Origin: Acidimicrobiia bacterium
Lineage (GTDB): Bacteria > Actinomycetota > Acidimicrobiia > Spongiisociales > UBA5794
Length of the DNA: 40,356 nucleotides
Assembly (NCBI GenBank): GCA_024762335.1
Contig: JANTHO010000018.1
Location: forward strand, 1 to 40,356
Direction: 5' to 3'
Each line of letters starts with the position of its first letter. Within the stretch, counting starts at the first letter, position 1. The notes below the pieces were generated by a model. It saw only the letters and a list, made by a program, of their open reading frames with translations, was not told the DNA's origin and did no database searches. Shown here one piece after another: positions 1-7,605 of this stretch. The translations under genes and the position numbers were made by a program.

Positions 1-21
1 GTTCGCAGGACCGTTCTATTC

Positions 22-71
22 CGCGGGCCCGAGACGCCATATAGGGCGCAGAGAACCCTGGGTTCGTGTCG
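22..71 (+). repeat. Dispersed 50-bp intergenic repeat, copy 1
   Basis: This 50-bp segment recurs at 33841-33890 in the same orientation with 46 of 50 positions identical. It contains an odd palindrome, GAACCCTGGGTTC at 53-65, that is perfectly conserved in both copies. It lies 64 bp upstream of the transaldolase start and could also be downstream of a gene to the left of the window. Its function is unknown; a protein-binding dyad or an interspersed repeat family are both possible. Confidence 0.7.
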
Positions 72-135
72 GGAAGACGTTGGATGGCGACGGAGACCTG
101 CGAGAATCTATCTCACCCCACCCACAGGAGCAGGC

Positions 136-1212
136 ATGGCTGAACTCAAAGAACTGGCGGCGGCAGGTCAGAGCGTCTGGCTCGACTTCATCCGACGCGA
201 CATGGTGAACAACGGCGAACTCGCCGCTCTCATCGATGAAGGTGTCACCGGCGTCACCTCGAATCCGTCGATCTTCGAGAAAGCCATCGCAGGATCGAAC
301 CTGTACGACGCCGCGATCGCCGATGCGAACGGCGACGCGCTGGCCGTGTTCGAATCGCTCGCCATCGACGACGTGCGAGATGCCGCCGACGTCCTTCGGG
401 GCGTCTACGACGCCACCGGCGGTGCCGACGGTTTCGTGAGTCTCGAGGTCTCCCCCACGCTGGCCGACGACACCGAGGGAACACTTGCCGACGCGAAACG
501 CCTCTGGGATGCAGTCGATCGACCAAACCTCATGATCAAGGTCCCGGCAACGCCGGAAGGCGTTGTCGCCATCGAAGAGTTGATCGCCGTCGGTGTGAAC
601 GTGAACGCCACCCTGATGTTCAGTCTCGCCGACTATGACGCCGTAGCGATGGCGTACGTTCGTGGCGCCGAGCGAAGCACCCACCCGGGTCGGATCGCTT
701 CGGTCGCGTCGTTCTTCGTCAGCCGTGTCGACAACAAGGTCGACGCCGCTCTCGAGGCCATCGGCACCGAGGCAGCGCTCGCCCTTCGCGGGAAGGCTGC
801 GGTGGCGAACGCCAAACTCGCCTACCTCCGGTATCAGGAGATCTTCGAGGGATCGACCTTCGATGCGGCTCGCGATCGTGGAGCGAAGCCGCAGCGGGCC
901 CTGTGGGCATCGACGTCGACGAAGAACCCGGCCTACTCGGACGTCCTCTACGTCGAGGATCTCGTCGGCCCGAACACCGTCAACACGGTTCCTCCTGCGA
1001 CCATCGATGCCTTCCGCGACCACGGTGTGGTCAACCCGTCGGCGTTGACCACCGGCGTGGATGCTGCGGTCGAACACTTCGCGGCGCTCGCCGACATCGG
1101 CATCGACTTCGATACGATCACAGACGAACTTCAAGTCGAAGGTGTCGCTTCCTTCGCCAAGGCGTTCGAGACGTTGCTCGCGGCGATCGACGCCAAGCGG
1201 AACCATTCATGA
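136..1212 (+). CDS. tal: Transaldolase
   Basis: This 358-aa protein matches transaldolase of the pentose phosphate pathway, which moves a dihydroxyacetone unit between sedoheptulose-7-phosphate and glyceraldehyde-3-phosphate in the cytoplasm. Visible family motifs are GVTGVTSNPSIFEKAI near residues 36-51 and LMIKVPAT around residues 132-138, in which Lys135 should be the Schiff-base lysine. The ATG is preceded by AGGAG with 5-nt spacing. The length is normal for the actinobacterial/cyanobacterial type. The stop overlaps the start of the next gene (ATGA), so translation of tal and pgi is probably coupled. In some bacteria the same two enzymes are fused into a single chain; here they are separate. 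Confidence 0.96.
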   Translation: MAELKELAAAGQSVWLDFIRRDMVNNGELAALIDEGVTGVTSNPSIFEKAIAGSNLYDAAIADANGDALAVFESLAIDDVRDAADVLRGVYDATGGADGFVSLEVSPTLADDTEGTLADAKRLWDAVDRPNLMIKVPATPEGVVAIEELIAVGVNVNATLMFSLADYDAVAMAYVRGAERSTHPGRIASVASFFVSRVDNKVDAALEAIGTEAALALRGKAAVANAKLAYLRYQEIFEGSTFDAARDRGAKPQRALWASTSTKNPAYSDVLYVEDLVGPNTVNTVPPATIDAFRDHGVVNPSALTTGVDAAVEHFAALADIGIDFDTITDELQVEGVASFAKAFETLLAAIDAKRNHS

Positions 1213-2804
1213 GCGTATCGGTACGCATCGAGGCGGGCGACGTCGAGGATGCGATCGACGCCCGCCTCGAAGCATGGACCGAAGCGAGCTTCTCAGCCCG
1301 CCTGTGGAACCGAGACGCGACCCTCTGGTTCGACCCGCCTCGTGACGAGATCGTCAACCGGCTCGGCTGGCTCTGCTCCGGCAATGCCAGCGCGCGGGAA
1401 TCCATCGATGACCTCGTCGCTTCGATTCGTTCGGAAAGCGTGACGGATGTCGTGTTGATCGGCATGGGCGGCTCCAGCCTCGCCCCCGAGGTCTTCGCCG
1501 CCGTGTTCAAGGATGCGGTCGGACCGAAACTCACCGTCCTCGATTCAACTCACCCCGATTCGGTTCGCGCGGTTGACGCCGCAATCGATCCCGAGACGAC
1601 CCTGTTCATCGTCGCCTCGAAGTCGGGCACCACACTGGAGACGATGTCGTTCTTCCGGTTCTTCTGGGATCGGGTCGCCGAAACAGTCGACGATCCCGGC
1701 ACCCGGTTCATCGCCATCACCGATCCCGATTCCGATCTCGCCCGCCTGGGAGCCGAGCGCGACTTCCGCGCAGTGTTCCTCGCCCCTCCCGATGTCGGCG
1801 GCAGGTTCTCCGCGCTGGTCGACTTCGGGTTGATCCCCGCGGCACTCGTCGGTGTCGACCTCGAACGCCTCCTCGCCGGTGCCGACGCCGCCGCATGGGC
1901 ATGCGGACCGGACGTACCGGTGACGGAGAATCCGGCATTGCGTCTCGGCGCCGCGCTCGGCGAGTTCGCCCTCGCCGGCAGAGACACGATCGTGTTCGCT
2001 CCCGGCTCACCCTTCGACACGTTCCCCGACTGGATCGAGCAGCTGATCGCCGAGTCCCTCGGCAAGGACGGCAAGGGCATCCTCCCCGTTGCCGACGGGG
2101 TTGCCCCGCCTGCGCCCGACCGCCTCCCCTTCACAATCACCCTGGGCAACGCGCAAGCGGGCGATGAACCCTCCGTCGCGATGGGCCTCACCGACGCATA
2201 CGACCTCGGTGGCGCCATGTTCATCCTCGAGATGGCGACCGCCGCAGCCGGCGCCGTCCTCGGCGTTCATCCGTTCGACCAGCCGGACGTACAGCTCGCC
2301 AAGTCGCTCGCCCGCAAGGCAATGACCGATGGGCTCGACGGCATCGACATCTCCGAGTGGACCATGGGGGAACCCACGACCGGCACACACGTCGAGTCGC
2401 TGCTGACGCAGGTCGAGCCGGACGGCTACGTCGCGATCCAGGCCTACCTGGAGCACACAGCCATGACCGCCCAACGCCTTCATGCGATCGCCGGCACCAT
2501 CGCAGACGCAACCGGTGCAGCGGTCACGATCGGCTACGGTCCCCGGTTCCTCCACTCGACCGGCCAGTTCCACAAGGGCGGTCCGGAGGGCGGTGTCTTC
2601 CTCCAGGTCGTGGATCATCCTTCCGAGGATCTGGCCATCCCCGAAACCGACTACACGTTCGGTGATCTCATCGCAGCACAGTCGTTCGGCGATCAGGCCG
2701 CTCTTCGAGACAGAGGGCGACCCGTTGGAATGGTGTGCCTAGGCGATGCAGGTCAGACGGCACTTCCCCGTCTGCGTGAACTGATCCGGCTCTCGCTGCA
2801 GTAA
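1209..2804 (+). CDS. pgi: Glucose-6-phosphate isomerase (actinobacterial/Tal-Pgi type)
   Basis: This 531-aa protein is a phosphoglucose isomerase with two SIS-type subdomains. It interconverts glucose-6-phosphate and fructose-6-phosphate, linking glycolysis to the pentose phosphate pathway. Supporting motifs are VVLIGMGGSSLAPEVF (about residues 81-96) and IVASKSGTTLETMSFF (about 134-149), the sugar-phosphate loop typical of PGI. The sequence resembles the C-terminal half of bifunctional transaldolase/PGI proteins. The start at 1209 overlaps the tal stop by 4 bp; the reading frame extends upstream inside tal, but that part is out of frame with tal and has no family similarity. It is convergent with the next gene on the right. 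Confidence 0.93.
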   Translation: MSVSVRIEAGDVEDAIDARLEAWTEASFSARLWNRDATLWFDPPRDEIVNRLGWLCSGNASARESIDDLVASIRSESVTDVVLIGMGGSSLAPEVFAAVFKDAVGPKLTVLDSTHPDSVRAVDAAIDPETTLFIVASKSGTTLETMSFFRFFWDRVAETVDDPGTRFIAITDPDSDLARLGAERDFRAVFLAPPDVGGRFSALVDFGLIPAALVGVDLERLLAGADAAAWACGPDVPVTENPALRLGAALGEFALAGRDTIVFAPGSPFDTFPDWIEQLIAESLGKDGKGILPVADGVAPPAPDRLPFTITLGNAQAGDEPSVAMGLTDAYDLGGAMFILEMATAAAGAVLGVHPFDQPDVQLAKSLARKAMTDGLDGIDISEWTMGEPTTGTHVESLLTQVEPDGYVAIQAYLEHTAMTAQRLHAIAGTIADATGAAVTIGYGPRFLHSTGQFHKGGPEGGVFLQVVDHPSEDLAIPETDYTFGDLIAAQSFGDQAALRDRGRPVGMVCLGDAGQTALPRLRELIRLSLQ

Positions 2805-2810
2805 CGACGC

Positions 2811-2833
2811 AGGAGCCGACCGCCGACGCTCCT
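2811..2833. terminator. Weak hairpin between convergent genes
   Basis: AGGAGC (2811-2816) and GCTCCT (2828-2833) form a 6-bp stem with an 11-nt loop, between the pgi stop and the stop of the convergent gene. There is no T-tract. It could serve as a bidirectional terminator, but the stem is short. Confidence 0.3.
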
Positions 2834-2834
2834 C

Positions 2835-3527
2835 TCAGAACGGCAGACCCAGCGATGTCGTGAGGAATTCCATGTAGCCGGACGCGATGCGGCAGAGATG
2901 CGCATAGCGTTCGAGGAAGTCGGGCGCCGTCACCGTCTTTCGAGAGAGCTTCGCCGTTGCGATGAAGTCCTTTCGCCGCAGATCGTCGATGAGTGCGTGG
3001 TCCGGCGAAAACCCCCGGGGCGGTCGTTTGAGCATCTCCCCCTCGAGTACGTACGACGAGGTGAAATCCAGGTCGGTCACAGCAGAGACCCACTTCCTCG
3101 ACCGCTCGACGATCGATTCGCGAATGGCGAGCGCTTCCGCTCCGCTCGGTCGCCAGATTCCCACGCCGGCGAAACTGCCCGCAGGATCGAGGTGCAGATA
3201 GAAGCCGGGAGCGTGCACGTCCCGCGCCGCTTCGTGGCGAAACTGGATCCCGAGATGGGTCTTGTACGGGGTCTTGTCCTTCGAGAATCTCGTGTCCCGG
3301 TAGATCCGGAACAGCGATCCGCCGACGGTCCTGTCGTCGGCGACGAAGTGGGGGCTGATCTCGTGCAGATAGGGCTCGAAGTCCCGGATGAACTGGAGCC
3401 CCTCGTCCTTCACATAGGTCTCGTACCGGTCCTTGTGATCGGCGAACCACTCGCGGTCGTTGTGGTCGGCCAGGTCGGCCAGGTAGGTGAAAAGGGCGGG
3501 TCGGAAAGAACGGTTGGGGTGCGACAT
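2835..3527 (-). CDS. DUF2461 / TIGR02453 family protein
   Basis: This 230-aa protein matches the widespread DUF2461 (TIGR02453) family, whose biochemical role is not established. Recognisable family features are an N-terminal FxPALFTYLADLADHNDREW segment and the central RIYRDTRFSKDKTPYKTH block, followed by GFYLHLDP. These are the most conserved stretches of the family. No signal peptide or membrane segment is seen, so it is probably cytoplasmic. It lies 47 bp downstream of the fluoride-export genes on the same strand and may be co-transcribed with them. The family assignment is firm; no function can be inferred. Confidence 0.88.
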   Translation of the reverse strand: MSHPNRSFRPALFTYLADLADHNDREWFADHKDRYETYVKDEGLQFIRDFEPYLHEISPHFVADDRTVGGSLFRIYRDTRFSKDKTPYKTHLGIQFRHEAARDVHAPGFYLHLDPAGSFAGVGIWRPSGAEALAIRESIVERSRKWVSAVTDLDFTSSYVLEGEMLKRPPRGFSPDHALIDDLRRKDFIATAKLSRKTVTAPDFLERYAHLCRIASGYMEFLTTSLGLPF

Positions 3528-3574
3528 GGCCTCAACCTATCAGGTGGAAACATCGGTTGGAAGAGGGTCGATCG

Positions 3575-3919
3575 CTACCGCGGCGTCTTTCTGCGTCGGA
3601 TCGTGACTTCCTGCATCGTGATCAGCCCTTCGCCGATCATCTTCTCGATCTCGGGGAGCACTTCGTCGATCTTGCCGGCGGTGTCGACGACTTCGATCAC
3701 CAGCGGCAGGTTCTCGGAGAGACGCAGCACGTGGGTCGTATGCATCACCGACGACATGCCGTATCCGGCGACACCGCGCAGCACCGTGGCACCGGAGATG
3801 CCCGCCTCCCGGAGCGTATCGATGATCGCCGCATCCGCCGGACGGCCTTCGAAGTGATCACTCTCGCAGATGAAGATCCTCAACAAGCGGCCATGTGGGA
3901 TGGTCTCCATGGATTCCAT
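3575..3919 (-). CDS. DUF190 family protein, fluoride-export neighbour
   Basis: This 114-aa protein belongs to the DUF190 family of small PII-like ferredoxin-fold proteins. These are commonly encoded next to crcB and thought to be soluble or regulatory partners in fluoride export. Typical features are RLLRIFICESDHFEGRPA near the N-terminus, GISGATVLRGVAGYG in the middle (which would form the loop region of the fold) and PLVIEVVDTAGKIDEVLPEI near the end. The ATG at 3919 follows the upstream crcB stop by one base. A second in-frame ATG at 3910 has a better Shine-Dalgarno sequence (AGGATGGA) and may be the real start. Co-transcription with both crcB genes is very likely. Confidence 0.88.
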   Translation of the reverse strand: MESMETIPHGRLLRIFICESDHFEGRPADAAIIDTLREAGISGATVLRGVAGYGMSSVMHTTHVLRLSENLPLVIEVVDTAGKIDEVLPEIEKMIGEGLITMQEVTIRRRKTPR

Positions 3920-3920
3920 C

Positions 3921-4298
3921 CTAGAACCATCTCCCGAGGGCGAACCCGACGGTGACGAGCACGACCCCGCCCACAAGCGTCACGAGAAGATTCAGTAGCC
4001 CTCGGGTAACACCGACACGCCCACCGGATCGCTCGGCAAGGATCGTCTCCACCATCCACGTCGAGAACGTCGTGTAGCCGCCGAGAAAGCCGACGCCGAG
4101 CGTGGCAAGCACCATGTCGGGCAAGCCGCGGCCCGTGGCCAGGCCGACCAGGATCCCTGCGGCGAACGCACCCGACAGGTTCACCGTCAACGTCCCGGCC
4201 GGGAACAGGGTCTTCCACCGGCGCTGAACGATGCCAGACACCCGGTACCGGGAGAACGCCCCGAGCGCTCCGAAGACGCCGATCGCGAGCCACGTCAT
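3921..4298 (-). CDS. crcB: Fluoride ion channel CrcB/Fluc (subunit 1)
   Basis: This 125-aa membrane protein has four predicted transmembrane helices and the Fluc hallmarks: GALGAFSRYRVSG in helix 1, VNLSGAFAAGILVG in helix 2 and GFLGGYTTFSTWMVET in helix 3, which carries the phenylalanine/threonine track lining the fluoride pore. Fluc proteins are small dual-topology channels that let toxic fluoride leave the cell. The start overlaps the stop of the second crcB gene by 4 bp and has GGGAGG upstream. Because two crcB genes are paired, the functional channel is probably a heterodimer, as known for other tandem crcB pairs. I saw no fluoride riboswitch upstream. Confidence 0.93.
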   Translation of the reverse strand: MTWLAIGVFGALGAFSRYRVSGIVQRRWKTLFPAGTLTVNLSGAFAAGILVGLATGRGLPDMVLATLGVGFLGGYTTFSTWMVETILAERSGGRVGVTRGLLNLLVTLVGGVVLVTVGFALGRWF

Positions 4299-4702
4299 AC
4301 GTTCCTCCCGAGCCGGATGCCGGCCAACGCGAACGCCAGCCCGACCACGACAGATCCCGTCACGTATACGAGAGCGACCGTCAGATCGCCTGCTTCCAAT
4401 AGATGGAACACCTCGGTCGAGAACAGCGAAAAGGTCGTGAAGGCGCCCATGATTCCGATACCGGCGAACGGGATCACGTACGGCGACGAGCGCGCTCTCC
4501 CGGTGTGGCGGCCGACCAGATACCCGAGAAGAAGCGATCCGATTGCGTTGACGAGGAACGTCCCCCAGAGTGGATCCACGTTCCTGTCCTTCACGATCTC
4601 GATGACGAGGGCTCGGCCGGTCGCGCCGATTGCACCGCCCGCCGCCACAGCGGCCCGGCGACGGTTGGCCAGAGAAATCGAGAAGTACTTGGTATCGAGC
4701 AT
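4295..4702 (-). CDS. crcB: Fluoride ion channel CrcB/Fluc (subunit 2)
   Basis: This 135-aa protein (from ATG 4702) is a second Fluc subunit with GGAIGATGRALV, FLVNAIGSLLLGYLVG and GIMGAFTTFSLFSTEV, the counterparts of the motifs in the neighbouring CrcB. The frame is open back to a TTG at 4744, but the ATG at 4702 is preferred because a promoter-like TTGACG/TACCGT pair sits at 4714-4744, partly inside the longer frame. It is the first gene of a crcB-crcB-DUF190 run. The two paralogues differ strongly in sequence, consistent with obligate heterodimers in inverted orientation. Confidence 0.91.
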   Translation of the reverse strand: MLDTKYFSISLANRRRAAVAAGGAIGATGRALVIEIVKDRNVDPLWGTFLVNAIGSLLLGYLVGRHTGRARSSPYVIPFAGIGIMGAFTTFSLFSTEVFHLLEAGDLTVALVYVTGSVVVGLAFALAGIRLGRNV

Positions 4703-4713
4703 CGGAATCGGCG

Positions 4714-4744
4714 ACGGTACCACCGATTTACCCGACCGCGTCAA
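4714..4744 (-). promoter_or_regulatory. Candidate promoter of the crcB operon
   Basis: On the minus strand TTGACG (4739-4744) and TACCGT (4714-4719) are separated by 19 bp, slightly long for a sigma-70-type promoter. The -10 lies 11 nt before the ATG at 4702. The spacing leaves no room for a structured riboswitch leader. Confidence 0.4.
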
Positions 4745-4792
4745 TAAGGGAGCCTACGCTCGTCACACATCCGCGACTCCCGGGAGGGAACA

Positions 4793-5074
4793 ATGGAAGA
4801 CAAGGCCACACTGGCAGACATTTTCGACTTCACATTCACGAAGTTTGTCACACCGATCGTCGTCAAGATCGCATTCATTGTGATGCTAGTTTTTGCGGCG
4901 CTCACGTGGCTCATGATGATCTTCGCCGGTTTCGCCAACGGTGTCGGCGGTGGATTCGTTGGCCTCATCTTCGGAGGCCTGGTATTCGTCCTGATGGTCC
5001 TCGGCTACCGGATCATGTTCGAGCTCGTCATGGTGATCTTCGCCATCAAGAAGAACACCGATCGCATCTCGTAG
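4793..5074 (+). CDS. DUF4282 small membrane protein
   Basis: This 93-aa protein resembles the DUF4282 family of unknown function. It starts with a short polar segment ending in FDFTFTKFVTPIVVKI, a typical DUF4282 beginning, then has two strongly hydrophobic segments (about residues 23-47 and 53-83) separated by a glycine-rich turn, and a short basic tail. It should sit in the cytoplasmic membrane with both ends inside. The ATG has GGGAGGGAACA in front. It is divergent from the fluoride operon and convergent with the LCP gene, so it is probably monocistronic. Confidence 0.82.
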   Translation: MEDKATLADIFDFTFTKFVTPIVVKIAFIVMLVFAALTWLMMIFAGFANGVGGGFVGLIFGGLVFVLMVLGYRIMFELVMVIFAIKKNTDRIS

Positions 5075-5095
5075 CACGTTCCGATTCGCGAGATC

Positions 5096-5122
5096 GGCCC
5101 CGGCCACGAGCCGGGGCCCTTT
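5096..5122. terminator. Strong hairpin terminator between convergent genes
   Basis: GGCCCCGGC (5096-5104) pairs perfectly with GCCGGGGCC (5110-5118) around a 5-nt loop, followed by CTTT on the plus strand. It lies between the DUF4282 stop and the LCP stop and can serve both convergent genes. Confidence 0.8.
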
Positions 5123-5128
5123 CGCGTC

Positions 5129-6814
5129 TCAACCGGATTCGTCCTCCGGTGGATCGCACTCGCTGACACCGGTCTTGCTCTGGGCTTCGACGCCCTCGGC
5201 AAGCACCCGCTCCACCTTCGATCGGATCCGCGCGATGTCCGGAACGGGGTGATAGTTGAAGTCCCGTTCCGGTGCGTAGTAGGGCGGGTTGAATCCCACC
5301 GTTGCGATGTTCGAGAAGTCGAGGGCGGCTGCAGCGCGAACGAGGTCGGGGAGGAACGAGACGGGCACGTCGGTCACGACGTAGCTTTCGATGGCGTTCG
5401 CGATCGCAGGAAATGATCGAACGAGCGTGAGCGGGTCGGCTTCGGCGGCGACTGAACGCAACAGGCATCGTTGCCGCTGCATGCGGGCGTAGTCGGAGGA
5501 TCCCTTGCGGGCGCGGGAGTAGGCAAGCGCTTCGGTCGAGGAAAGATGATGCCACCCGGGCTCCACATCGACGGTCGCCCACGGCTGGCCTTCTTCGGGC
5601 GGCGAAACTTCCGCCTGGAGTGGCTCCTGGACGTACACATCGACGCCGCCGACGGCATCGACGAGCGCCACGAACGCCCGCATGTCGACCAGCACGTAGT
5701 AGTCGATGTTGAGCCCGATCATGTTCTCCACGATGTCCCGTAACGCCGCCATACCGGGGTCCACTTCGTTCGGGTACGACCGGCTCCACTTGCGGGTGTA
5801 GGGGTACACGGCGTTGATCTGCTCGGGGAAGCAGTGACATGGGACGAATGCCGGCTCATCGGGTACGCCGTCCCCGTCCTCATCGACCCAGGTGGCCGGA
5901 TCGCTCGGCGGTGCAAGCTTCTGCTCCAGATCGTTGAAGGCGTTCTCGAACCGCTTCGGCATCGGTATCTGCGCCATGTTCCTCGGGATGCCGAACAGCG
6001 CCGCCTGGCCGGTCTCGAGATCCATGGTCGCCACCATGATCGTGTCGGTCCGGAGGCCGCCCCTTCCCGGCCCTGCATCGCCACCGGCCAGCAGGAACGT
6101 GATCCGTCCGGGGTCGACGCGCTCTTCGAACGGCAGGAACGGTGCACCGGACCGGCCGTAGACGATCTCCGAGTGATCCGCGACCGCGTCCGGGTCGCCG
6201 AATCCCGGCCGGAAGATGAGGTTTCCGTTCGGATGGAACACGGTGGTGGTCGTGGTCGGCGGCACGGTCGTCGTTGTCGCGACAGTGCTGCTCGGCGCCG
6301 CCGCGGGATCCGGCACTTCGTCGGCTTCCACCGAGGGCGGTGCCAGCGTCACGGGAGCAGCCGTTGCCGGTTCGTCGGAGGCAAAGACCCGGTCGATCAG
6401 CAGCAGTCCACGATATCCGTACGCACCGGCCGCAATGTGCGGGATCGCAATGAGCGCGATGAGCACACCGAGAACCACGATCGTCCACCGTCCGCGCGGC
6501 GATGCCTCCGGACGTGCCAGCCGGTACGCGTCGACGACGGCGAACAGCCGCCAGGCCAGCACGACGATGTTGATGCCGAGCAAGGTCCAGAGGACTGCGG
6601 GTTGGACGGCGAGTTCGAGAATGCCGGCAGGACCGCCGCGCCACGCAATGACCGCAACGGAGACGAGCAGAAGAATCGGGGACGCGATGACGACGGCCCG
6701 CGTGACCCTTCCCGCATACCACTGTCCGGCCCCGGGGAGAAGGGCCGACAACGTGGCGGCAAGACCGGGATTCGCGCCGCTCTCCGATCGTCCGGGTGTG
6801 TGCGGTCCACTCAT
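5129..6814 (-). CDS. LytR-CpsA-Psr (LCP) family protein with multi-TM N-terminus
   Basis: This 561-aa membrane protein ends in an extracytoplasmic LCP domain. LCP enzymes transfer lipid-linked glycopolymers to peptidoglycan. The N-terminus has about four hydrophobic segments (residues 18-140) starting with LLPGAGQWYAGRVTRA, then a Thr-rich linker (about 175-195). The catalytic domain shows ITFLLAGGD, LRTDTIMVATMD and ALFGIPRNM, and the later arginines in SSDYARMQRQRCLLRS. Unusually, a DEDGDGVPD segment (about 311-319), like a thrombospondin type-3 or EF-hand calcium loop, and a PCHCFP pair are inserted between the IPR motif and INAVYPYTRKW. The ATG at 6814 is chosen over a TTG 9 nt upstream. 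It is a paralogue of the gene at 7606-9246. Confidence 0.9.
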   Translation of the reverse strand: MSGPHTPGRSESGANPGLAATLSALLPGAGQWYAGRVTRAVVIASPILLLVSVAVIAWRGGPAGILELAVQPAVLWTLLGINIVVLAWRLFAVVDAYRLARPEASPRGRWTIVVLGVLIALIAIPHIAAGAYGYRGLLLIDRVFASDEPATAAPVTLAPPSVEADEVPDPAAAPSSTVATTTTVPPTTTTTVFHPNGNLIFRPGFGDPDAVADHSEIVYGRSGAPFLPFEERVDPGRITFLLAGGDAGPGRGGLRTDTIMVATMDLETGQAALFGIPRNMAQIPMPKRFENAFNDLEQKLAPPSDPATWVDEDGDGVPDEPAFVPCHCFPEQINAVYPYTRKWSRSYPNEVDPGMAALRDIVENMIGLNIDYYVLVDMRAFVALVDAVGGVDVYVQEPLQAEVSPPEEGQPWATVDVEPGWHHLSSTEALAYSRARKGSSDYARMQRQRCLLRSVAAEADPLTLVRSFPAIANAIESYVVTDVPVSFLPDLVRAAAALDFSNIATVGFNPPYYAPERDFNYHPVPDIARIRSKVERVLAEGVEAQSKTGVSECDPPEDESG

Positions 6815-6865
6815 CGCCCCCAACCTACGCCAGCTTCACAAATAGCACGAGACTCCGGACGCGGC

Positions 6866-6898
6866 GACGGGTCCCACCGGAGGAGCGTGGAACCCGTC
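6866..6898 (-). terminator. Hairpin between satP-like and LCP genes
   Basis: GACGGGT (6866-6872) pairs with ACCCGTC (6892-6898); after one mismatch CCAC/GTGG extends the stem inward. There is no T-tract, so this could be a terminator for the transporter gene or an attenuator before the LCP gene. Confidence 0.4.
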
Positions 6899-6920
6899 GA
6901 GGATCGTATGCGATTGTCGT

Positions 6921-7457
6921 CTACCCGACCGGGAGAACCACCTTCTCGTAGGTTTCGTTCATCACCTCGGCCGCTGCGAGGTAGAACGCCGACAGCCCAC
7001 AGAAGATTCCCTCGTACCCCGCGATCGTGATGATCGTCGAGTTGTCGAACCAGTGGCCGACGGCAAGCAGCCAGAAGAGGATCGTCAGGGTGAGGAAGAC
7101 GACCTGGAGGGCCCGGTTCTTCTTCAGCGTCGCGACGAACATGTATGCGGTGAACAGCCCCCAGAAGAACAGGTACCAGCCCAGGAACACCGGATCTGCT
7201 TCACCGTAGAGAATGATCCACACCAGCGTCAGCCAGAACATGCCGTAGCTCGTGAACGCGGTGAGACCGAACGTGTTGTTCTTCCGGAACTCCATGATCC
7301 CGGCGATGACCTGGGCGAGCCCACCGTAGAAGATGCCCATCGCGAGAATCGTGTCGTCGAGCGGGAAGAAACCCGCGTTGTGGATGTTCAGCAGGACCGT
7401 GGTCATGCCGAACCCCATGAGGCCCAGCGGGGCCGGATTCGCTCGAAGGTCGTTCAT
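6921..7457 (-). CDS. Acetate uptake transporter, GPR1/FUN34/SatP (YaaH) family
   Basis: This 178-aa protein has six predicted transmembrane helices and belongs to the AceTr family (E. coli SatP, yeast Ato1), which transports acetate and related short monocarboxylates with protons. The N-terminal signature [20 protein letters not shown] corresponds to the family NPAPLGL motif, and the [26 protein letters not shown] and ISxFLxAA-like ([15 protein letters not shown]) regions follow in order. The ATG at 7457 has GAGGGAG 4 nt upstream; the frame extends further but the extra part is low complexity. It sits between two paralogous LCP genes on the same strand, an arrangement without an obvious functional explanation. 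Confidence 0.93.
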   Translation of the reverse strand: MNDLRANPAPLGLMGFGMTTVLLNIHNAGFFPLDDTILAMGIFYGGLAQVIAGIMEFRKNNTFGLTAFTSYGMFWLTLVWIILYGEADPVFLGWYLFFWGLFTAYMFVATLKKNRALQVVFLTLTILFWLLAVGHWFDNSTIITIAGYEGIFCGLSAFYLAAAEVMNETYEKVVLPVG

Positions 7458-7605
7458 TGCACTCCCTCTTCTTGTTGCGGCAACATGCCCATAGGACCGC
7501 ATTTTGCAGGCGACGGCTAGGGCCGAAAGTGGAAAAACGGTGGGGCTGATGGCCCTATGGCGCCTCGTCGGACCGTTTGAGGGGCGACCGGGCGTGATCG
7601 ATTGG

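Noticed and set aside
16-1206. Long open frame on the minus strand opposite transaldolase
   Set aside because: It mirrors tal, has Arg/Gly/Asp-rich composition typical of antisense frames in GC-rich DNA, and shows no family motif.
4703-4792. Fluoride riboswitch ahead of the crcB genes
   Set aside because: The gap to the divergent gene is too short and the conserved riboswitch core sequence is not seen.
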